DNA of 10,862 nucleotides from RUG11462 sp051877275. Lineage in GTDB: Bacteria > Bacillota > Clostridia > Oscillospirales > Acutalibacteraceae. Positions 6,241 through 10,862 of the stretch are shown piece after piece. How positions within the stretch are numbered: the first letter of the stretch is position 1; every line of letters starts with the position of its first letter. The notes beneath the pieces are model-generated. The model was not told the origin of the DNA. It did not search any database and saw only the letters and a program-made list of their open reading frames with translations. Where the stretch lies: contig JBJEIS010000133.1 of assembly GCA_051877275.1 (NCBI GenBank), positions 1 through 10,862 of the forward strand. Direction: 5' to 3'. The position numbers and the translations under genes were made by a program.

Positions 6241-7476
6241 TTAATCAGTAACACTACTTAGTTTACTTGCCCAATTTTCAACTAAGGCTTTAATAGAGCC
6301 ATCCAGCGAACCATAACCACTATTAGCATCTTCTATATATGCATTTGCAACATATGCCAATGAGCGGGTATTATTGTCTACTGATGAAACACCATCGTCA
6401 CCTTTTGCATAATCTGCATAAGTAATTGTCACGTCATTACCTTTGGTAACCTTTACATATCCTCGTCCAACAAACTTTCTTGCAATATTTCCGTTTTCGG
6501 AACTAAAAGTTGTTTCCTTTTCTCTAATATTAACCAACGAACCTGCTATCATACCTTCTTCATTCTTGTACCATTGAATATTTCCATCTTCATCAACAGC
6601 ATTGTATTCTATATTTACAAATGATACACCGCAATTAAATGTCAATTCTGTTCCATTAAGCAAATCAGAAGGTGCAATAAGCGTACCCATTTGAACTGTC
6701 GCTTCGCTTGATTTAAGTTCTGCAATTTTTGTTGCGTCAACCTTTGTTACAAATCTGATTCCGTTTACATCATTATTCAGTCTAATTGAAGCACCTGTAT
6801 CCATAGTTGATGTAACCTCAGGGTCAAAAAGCAAAGATTCATCTACCTGAACATAAACACGAATACTGAATTTTTCAGGAGCAGCATAAGTATTATTGCT
6901 GGAGTTATACATTTGTGCCATAAATAAATTAGCCCGATTGTCAACTACGCCTTCACCTCTTATATCGTCAGCAAAAGCGTCAGAATTTATTGTGCTGTAT
7001 TCTGACTCAGGCAATGTAATATTATATATATAGCTTGAATCAGCGTTAATTCCTTTAGCATATCCGGTTCCGCCTGTGTTTGAGAAAGGAAGTCTGAAAA
7101 GCTGAACTGTCTGAGATCCCGCTAAGCCGACATTACTGATTTCAACAACTATTTTACCTCCGGCTTTTTCAATTAAATCCTGATTAAGCGCTTTTTTCAA
7201 AATGAAAAAGTTTACATTACCGATTGTTGAGCCTTTTTCAAGTGAAAAGCTGATTGTACCGTCCTCTTCCACTGTTACATTATCATTAGACTGCATTGCC
7301 CAAGCAGAATCGTTTTTCTTTGCTTTTGTACCTACTTCAAGATACTGGTCAAGATTTTCCTGTGTAATAACAAGGGCATTAGCCTGAACAGTTTCAGCAT
7401 TTGTAGAAACTGCTATCATCGGTGCAAATGAAAATACCAGTACCATGCATAAAGCAATTGTCAATATTTTTTTCAT
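6241..7476 (-). CDS. Secreted protein of unknown function with a module shared with the neighbouring hydrolase
   Basis: A 411-residue exported protein that I do not recognise as a named family. It begins with a clear signal peptide (KK, hydrophobic 4-22, likely cut after STNA near residue 27). Region 1 (about 30-215) is rich in beta-type sequence: a Glu/Asp-rich strand pair (NVTVEEDGTISFSLEKGS, 66-83), KIVVEISNVGLAGSQTVQLF (108-127) and KFSIRVYVQVDE (202-213). This looks like a beta-sandwich, perhaps carbohydrate-binding, but that is inference. Region 2 (about 227-405) is the shared module: TGASIRLN, NGIRF, GTLIAP, AGSLVNI, FVGRGYVKV, NNTRSLAYVANAYI. No catalytic motif, sorting signal, dockerin or membrane anchor is visible. 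A strong AAGGAGAG precedes the ATG. It is divergent from an AraC regulator, with direct repeats just upstream of its promoter, so it is the most likely target of that regulator. Confidence 0.8.
   Translation of the reverse strand: MKKILTIALCMVLVFSFAPMIAVSTNAETVQANALVITQENLDQYLEVGTKAKKNDSAWAMQSNDNVTVEEDGTISFSLEKGSTIGNVNFFILKKALNQDLIEKAGGKIVVEISNVGLAGSQTVQLFRLPFSNTGGTGYAKGINADSSYIYNITLPESEYSTINSDAFADDIRGEGVVDNRANLFMAQMYNSSNNTYAAPEKFSIRVYVQVDESLLFDPEVTSTMDTGASIRLNNDVNGIRFVTKVDATKIAELKSSEATVQMGTLIAPSDLLNGTELTFNCGVSFVNIEYNAVDEDGNIQWYKNEEGMIAGSLVNIREKETTFSSENGNIARKFVGRGYVKVTKGNDVTITYADYAKGDDGVSSVDNNTRSLAYVANAYIEDANSGYGSLDGSIKALVENWASKLSSVTD
6244..6798 (-). other. Shared module, copy 1 (C-terminal half of the secreted protein)
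   Basis: Residues about 227-411 align by eye with residues about 222-374 of the visible part of the surface hydrolase. Matching blocks in the same order are TGAxxRxN, NGxRF, GTxIAP, AGSxVNIxxK, RxFxGxGYxK and NxRSxxxVAxxAYxxD. Copy 1 carries about 10 extra residues (after NIREKE) and a longer loop after the DVTITY strand. I do not recognise a named domain. Confidence 0.75.
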
Positions 7477-7510
7477 AATTTTTCTCTCCTTATTCTTATA
7501 TTCTGCTTAT

Positions 7511-7539
7511 ATAATAAGACTAATAAAAGTATTTTTGAA
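7511..7539 (-). promoter_or_regulatory. Putative promoter of the secreted-protein gene, weak -35
   Basis: On the minus strand TTCAAA (7534-7539) and TATTAT (7511-7516) are separated by 17 bases, about 35 bases before the start codon. The -35 box is poor (four of six), as expected for a promoter that needs an activator. A direct-repeat half-site ends five bases upstream of the -35 box. Confidence 0.5.
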
Positions 7540-7544
7540 TATTC

Positions 7545-7575
7545 TTTCGTAAATATTTTATTTGAGTTTCGTAAA
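7545..7575. promoter_or_regulatory. Tandem 9-bp direct repeat, probable AraC-family operator
   Basis: TTTCGTAAA occurs at 7545-7553 and again at 7567-7575, 22 bp start to start, about two turns of the helix. AraC-family dimers typically bind two such directly repeated half-sites on one face of the DNA. The first copy is five bases upstream of the secreted-protein -35 box. The second touches the last base of the regulator's own -35 box and fills its spacer. That fits activation of the secreted protein and self-repression of the regulator. The repeats are seen; the binding is inferred. Confidence 0.6.
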
Positions 7576-7590
7576 CTTTAGTGTTATAAT
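7562..7590 (+). promoter_or_regulatory. Promoter of the AraC-family regulator gene
   Basis: TTGAGT (7562-7567), a 17-base spacer and a perfect TATAAT (7585-7590), 31 bases before the ATG at 7622. GAGG (7609-7612) is the ribosome binding site. A copy of the 9-bp direct repeat sits in the spacer. Confidence 0.68.
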
Positions 7591-7621
7591 AAACAAAATA
7601 TTATAAATGAGGAAATAAATT

Positions 7622-8479
7622 ATGTATGATACCCTAAATTTTTATAAAGACGAATTTCAGTTTTATTATCGACATTTTAAAACAGATATTTCAAACAACA
7701 ATAGATATTACCCTTATATTAATAATTATTATTATATTTTTTATTTATATAAGGGTGAAGCTACTGTTCAGATAGGTGATACAGTATATAATCTTAAAAA
7801 TGAAAATATAATTTTAGCCGATACCAATCAGAAATACTGCTATAACTTTCCAAATAACATGGAAATAGAATATTTTGAAATTAGAATACATCCTTCTTTT
7901 TTCTTTAGCATTAAAAATGATAAAGAATTTGTCAGATCATTTTGCAATGTGCCTGATAACTTAAAAGTAATTAATGCTAACCATCCTGAATTTTTACTTA
8001 TAAAAACTACTGCTTATTCAATCAGAAAATGCCTTGAAAAAAATTTAGGCGATGATTATGTAATACCGAGAATTAACACTATTATTTCGGAATTAAATAT
8101 TTATTATGACAAAATTCTGCCTACCGAAAACACAACCTCAGACAGCATATATGTAAAAATAATTGATTACATTGAACATCATTATCTTGAAAATATAACA
8201 TACGAATCTTTGTGCAATAAATTTTTTATTTCACGAACTACATTAAATAAAATTATGCATTTAATGACGAATATGTCTTTAAGAAAATATGTTGAAAAGC
8301 TGCGCTTAGGTGATGCAAAAACGTTATTAATAGTTAAAGGAATGGATACGGAAAAAGTGGCAACTATGTGTGGATATAAATCATACAGCGCCTTTTTTAA
8401 CGCATATAAAAAGTATTACGGAGAAGCTCCTTTTAATCATAAAAACAGAAGTATTAAAAAATGGACAATGACAAAATGA
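7622..8479 (+). CDS. AraC-family transcriptional regulator
   Basis: A 285-residue cytoplasmic DNA-binding protein. The N-terminal part (about 30-95) is a cupin-like ligand-sensing beta barrel, with YLYKGEATVQIGDTVYNL (42-59) and a later ENIILADTN strand typical of AraC sensor domains. The C-terminal part (about 175-275) holds two helix-turn-helix units: ITYESLCNKFFISRTTLNKI (192-211) and DTEKVATMCGYKSYSAFF (242-259), ending in the family's YYGEAPFNHK consensus (usually F-x-x-x-x-G-x-x-P). Members usually activate sugar or polymer use genes in response to a ligand; the ligand here is unknown. It is divergent from the secreted-protein gene across 145 bp that holds a two-site direct repeat, so that gene is the prime target. 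It is convergent with the surface hydrolase, with 29 bases between stop codons and no visible terminator. The gene looks more AT-rich than the hydrolase gene. Confidence 0.93.
   Translation: MYDTLNFYKDEFQFYYRHFKTDISNNNRYYPYINNYYYIFYLYKGEATVQIGDTVYNLKNENIILADTNQKYCYNFPNNMEIEYFEIRIHPSFFFSIKNDKEFVRSFCNVPDNLKVINANHPEFLLIKTTAYSIRKCLEKNLGDDYVIPRINTIISELNIYYDKILPTENTTSDSIYVKIIDYIEHHYLENITYESLCNKFFISRTTLNKIMHLMTNMSLRKYVEKLRLGDAKTLLIVKGMDTEKVATMCGYKSYSAFFNAYKKYYGEAPFNHKNRSIKKWTMTK
7710..7756. repeat. 10-bp perfect inverted repeat inside the regulator gene
   Basis: ACCCTTATAT (7710-7719) and its exact reverse complement ATATAAGGGT (7747-7756) are separated by 27 AT-rich bases, within codons about 30-45 of the AraC gene. 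It could form a hairpin early in the mRNA or be a protein-binding site. It may be chance in AT-rich, Tyr-rich coding sequence, although the central GGG/CCC makes that less likely. Confidence 0.4.
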
Positions 8480-8508
8480 ACATATCAAACAATCAGAATG
8501 CCCACATA

Positions 8509-10862
8509 TTATTCAAAAGTCTTGAAATAACTTAACATATCGACAAAGCTGTCTTTTATAGTCATAGTGCTTCCGTCCTTGCAGTAAACCTTGACATCAT
8601 CACCGAGAGAGCAATGCTGACTTGTTGAATAGGTCTTAAGCTCAACCTTTGCACCGCTTGTACTGCGGTTGCAGCTGTTGTAAAAATACTCAGAGTATTT
8701 ATACGGCACTGTTCCGTCACTAGTTGCGTGATAGATTTTCAGCGGAACAGGATAATCTATAACTGTAGTCTCATAAATCTCCGCAATTCTTGTATCATCT
8801 GTAGCAGAAAGATAATCATCATATCCTTCTTTAAAGCTACCGTTTTCATAGTCATAAAACTGTGAACAGTATTTCCAAACAGGGCAAATCGGAACTACTT
8901 TATCAACAAAATTAAGCTGATATAATTCTCTCTCATCATCACTTATGGTTTTTTCTTTAAGCGTAAACGGGAAGGTTGAATAAGTATAGTCTGTTGAATG
9001 TAATTCATTAAACTTATCATAGCTGAATTTATAAAAGCTTGATACCCATTTTGCATTTTCACTTGTCCAGCCGTAACAAAAACCTTGTCTGTAAAGAGAT
9101 AATACCGGTGATTCCTGAACCTCAGCGAGTATTGGAATTTCACCTGAGCAGGCAACACTCATGCTTGAAAGTCCGCCCATAGAATTACCTTTTAAAAATA
9201 CTTCGTCATAAATATTATAGTATTGTTTTACATACTTATAAGCACTTATTGTAGACTGTACCGATGCCGAATTACCCATATTATAAGGGCCTGCCGCACC
9301 GCCGTCTACCATTAATACTGCATAGCCCTGATGGGCGAAATAATTGGCATACGCTTTATTTCCATTCACCAGATTTGTCGAATTATCGTTATGTCCGTGA
9401 CAAGTAATAATAAGTCTGGTAGGGGTTCCGTTTTCTGTATAGGTTTTCGGTAAAAGTAATCCCGCTTTATCGGTTCCCGAACCGTAAGCGTCGCTAAATT
9501 CAACATTAAATGCAATTGCTGTAAGTGCGGTTATATCTCCCGAATCCGGTGAATCAGTTACAACCGCAGCTATCGGACGGTCCTCGCTGTCGGTGAAATA
9601 TTTATCACCTTCAATAATGGCAAGCTTAATATTTGCGGTAGTATCAGTTAAATCAGTGTTTGGAATTATTCTCTTTCCGGTATAAACATATGGCGTTGCA
9701 TAACCCTCAGGGGTTTCAATCATTCCTTTATTAATAATTACAACTGAATCAAGGTATGATTTAATAATTGCTAACTGTTCAGAGGTAAAGGAGGCTTTAT
9801 CATTGTATGCAAGCCCTGCCACCTTATAAATAGAGCGTTTATTATCATCAATAGTAGCTGTAACAGTTTCAACATCTCCGTTTGGAAGTTGAATTTTCAA
9901 GTAGCCTTGTCCCAAAAATTCTCGATTTAAGTTTTTATCTTTAATATTTACAATTGAACCTGCAAGAGTATAATCTGTATCGGTAGTTTCAAGGTAACCG
10001 CTCGCTTTTACATAAATATAACTGTCGCTTGAAATATCGCTGTTGACAAAATATTCATAAGGAGCTATTTTAGTACCAATTTCAACAACTGTAAAGTCTT
10101 GTGTTTCCAATGAATCAATTTCTGTTTTTGAAATGGTTGATAAAAATCTTAATCCGTTAGTATCATTAACGCTATTGATTCTCATTTGTGCGCCGGTTAA
10201 TTGATTTATCTTAACAGTAACTGCGGTATAGGTTTCGCCTACTGTCCCAACACTGCCGCATTTTACAATATTTCCGTTTGAATCCTTAAAGCAAAGTATT
10301 TTTTCATTTTCTGCTGTTACCAAGTTACATTCAGGCAACTTTGTATTTTCTTCTGTAATCGTAACAGTAGTATCTGTATAAAGTGTAAATCTTGCATTGT
10401 AAGCAGAATTCTCGCCTTGAACTTCATTTGTAAAGTCAACTAAAACTCCCTCGGAATCTTCCCAACCGATAAAGGTATATCCGTCCTTAATTGGGTCTGA
10501 CGGAGGAGTGATTAAACTGCCGAAAGTTGTTTCTGAAATCTGATACAGTTCATTATCAACATAAAAAACTGAGCCGATTATATCAGAATCATCAAGAACA
10601 ATTTTAGCATTGTTTGTGGTATTGTTAATAATACCTTTTTTAAAGGTTGTATTTTTGAAAACTATTGATGTCGGAGCGCCGGTTAATGTCACAGTACCTC
10701 CAAAAACAATTTTTCCCGGAGTATTTGCAGAAGTATCAAAAAGATTACCGCCTGTTTTTGAGTTTAATATCGCATCACCGCCGACTGTTATTACGGAAGT
10801 TGTATTAACTTTAAATGTGACTGCATTTCCGGATGTTATATTTCCATAAAAGTTTCCACCGA
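8509..10862 (-). CDS. Surface alpha/beta hydrolase (esterase/peptidase-like), N-terminus outside the window
   Basis: The frame is open to the right edge, giving 783 visible residues counted from the codon at 10858-10860. A GTG at 10692 lies inside a repetitive beta-rich stretch and is not the true start. Domains in order: a beta-solenoid-like region rich in Gly, Asn and Thr (1-105); one InlB/Listeria-Bacteroides-type repeat (about 121-159, with DGYTFIGW and YNARF); the module shared with the secreted protein (about 222-374); and a catalytic alpha/beta hydrolase domain (about 455-783). The oxyanion region is CHGHND (487-492), the nucleophile is Ser560 in GNSMGG, and the other triad members are probably Asp715 (SDGTVP) and His749 (QHCSLGD). 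About 100 residues between Ser560 and the acid may form a lid. An ester or peptide bond outside the cell is the likely target. There is no C-terminal sorting signal, so anchoring, if any, lies upstream. Confidence 0.82.
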   Translation of the reverse strand, partial: GGNFYGNITSGNAVTFKVNTTSVITVGGDAILNSKTGGNLFDTSANTPGKIVFGGTVTLTGAPTSIVFKNTTFKKGIINNTTNNAKIVLDDSDIIGSVFYVDNELYQISETTFGSLITPPSDPIKDGYTFIGWEDSEGVLVDFTNEVQGENSAYNARFTLYTDTTVTITEENTKLPECNLVTAENEKILCFKDSNGNIVKCGSVGTVGETYTAVTVKINQLTGAQMRINSVNDTNGLRFLSTISKTEIDSLETQDFTVVEIGTKIAPYEYFVNSDISSDSYIYVKASGYLETTDTDYTLAGSIVNIKDKNLNREFLGQGYLKIQLPNGDVETVTATIDDNKRSIYKVAGLAYNDKASFTSEQLAIIKSYLDSVVIINKGMIETPEGYATPYVYTGKRIIPNTDLTDTTANIKLAIIEGDKYFTDSEDRPIAAVVTDSPDSGDITALTAIAFNVEFSDAYGSGTDKAGLLLPKTYTENGTPTRLIITCHGHNDNSTNLVNGNKAYANYFAHQGYAVLMVDGGAAGPYNMGNSASVQSTISAYKYVKQYYNIYDEVFLKGNSMGGLSSMSVACSGEIPILAEVQESPVLSLYRQGFCYGWTSENAKWVSSFYKFSYDKFNELHSTDYTYSTFPFTLKEKTISDDERELYQLNFVDKVVPICPVWKYCSQFYDYENGSFKEGYDDYLSATDDTRIAEIYETTVIDYPVPLKIYHATSDGTVPYKYSEYFYNSCNRSTSGAKVELKTYSTSQHCSLGDDVKVYCKDGSTMTIKDSFVDMLSYFKTFE
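9739..10197 (-). other. Shared module, copy 2 (middle of the surface hydrolase)
   Basis: Visible residues about 222-374 carry TGAQMRIN, NGLRF, GTKIAP, LAGSIVNIKDK, REFLGQGYLKI and NKRSIYKVAGLAYND, matching copy 1 block for block. It lies between the InlB-type repeat and the hydrolase domain, so it looks like a binding or spacer module rather than part of the active site. Confidence 0.75.
10384..10509 (-). other. InlB/Listeria-Bacteroides-type repeat in the surface hydrolase
   Basis: One repeat unit with the family landmarks D-P-x-x-D-G-Y-T-F-x-G-W followed about 20 residues later by Y-N-A-R-F (usual form G-Y-x-F-x-G-W and Y-x-A-x-W). Such repeats are found in extracellular proteins of Firmicutes and support a surface location. 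Confidence 0.7.

Noticed and set aside
10690..10692. GTG as the start codon of the surface hydrolase
   Set aside because: The frame stays open for 56 further codons to the window edge with the same Gly/Asn/Thr-rich beta pattern, and no signal peptide follows the GTG.
10610..10849. A 79-codon plus-strand open frame at the right edge
   Set aside because: It is antisense to the continuous open frame of the surface hydrolase and its composition mirrors the beta-rich repeats there.
6241..10862. A classic polysaccharide utilisation locus with transporter genes
   Set aside because: No SusC/SusD pair, ABC transporter or PTS gene is in the window, so this label is not supported.

Overview
The window reads as chromosome of an AT-rich, Gram-positive, anaerobic-type Firmicute, most likely a gut Clostridia (Oscillospiraceae/Ruminococcaceae-like). 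The basis is a class B sortase, an LCP-family wall protein, a lipobox cyclophilin, strong AGGAG-type ribosome binding sites, near-consensus sigma-A promoters with 17-bp spacers, and a large surface protein with an InlB/Listeria-Bacteroides-type repeat. The genus is inference. I see no rRNA, tRNA, CRISPR array, transposase, phage gene or attachment site.

Layout. The left edge (1-93) holds a promoter pointing out of the window and perhaps the first codons of a gene. A GNAT acetyltransferase (94-636, minus) diverges from a three-gene plus-strand operon (782-3344): class B sortase, LCP-family protein (overlapping the sortase by 17 nt) and a cyclophilin-type lipoprotein. All three act outside the membrane, so this looks like a cell-envelope assembly unit. 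It ends at a strong hairpin terminator (3352-3385). On the minus strand a two-gene unit follows: a cytoplasmic GH30 glycoside hydrolase (4714-6039) and, downstream, an FAD oxidoreductase with a C-terminal Rieske domain (3368-4669). The last five codons of that oxidoreductase lie in one arm of the terminator hairpin and its stop codon is in or at the edge of the loop.

The right half (6241-10862) is the most interesting part. A secreted protein of unknown function (6241-7476, minus) diverges from an AraC-family regulator (7622-8479, plus). On the far side of the regulator lies a large, left-open surface alpha/beta hydrolase (8509 to beyond 10862, minus). The unknown secreted protein and the hydrolase share a module of about 150-185 residues with several matching motifs in the same order. 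The 145-bp divergent intergenic region holds two identical 9-bp direct repeats, 22 bp apart. One lies just upstream of the secreted-protein promoter and one inside the regulator's own promoter, which is how an AraC-type activator that also controls itself would be placed.

Working model (inference): the AraC protein senses a ligand, probably a sugar or another breakdown product, and activates the secreted protein. The secreted protein and the hydrolase may act together at the cell surface through their common module, on an ester-bearing polymer. The GH30 enzyme, which lacks a signal peptide, could process imported oligosaccharides, but nothing in the sequence links it directly to the AraC unit.
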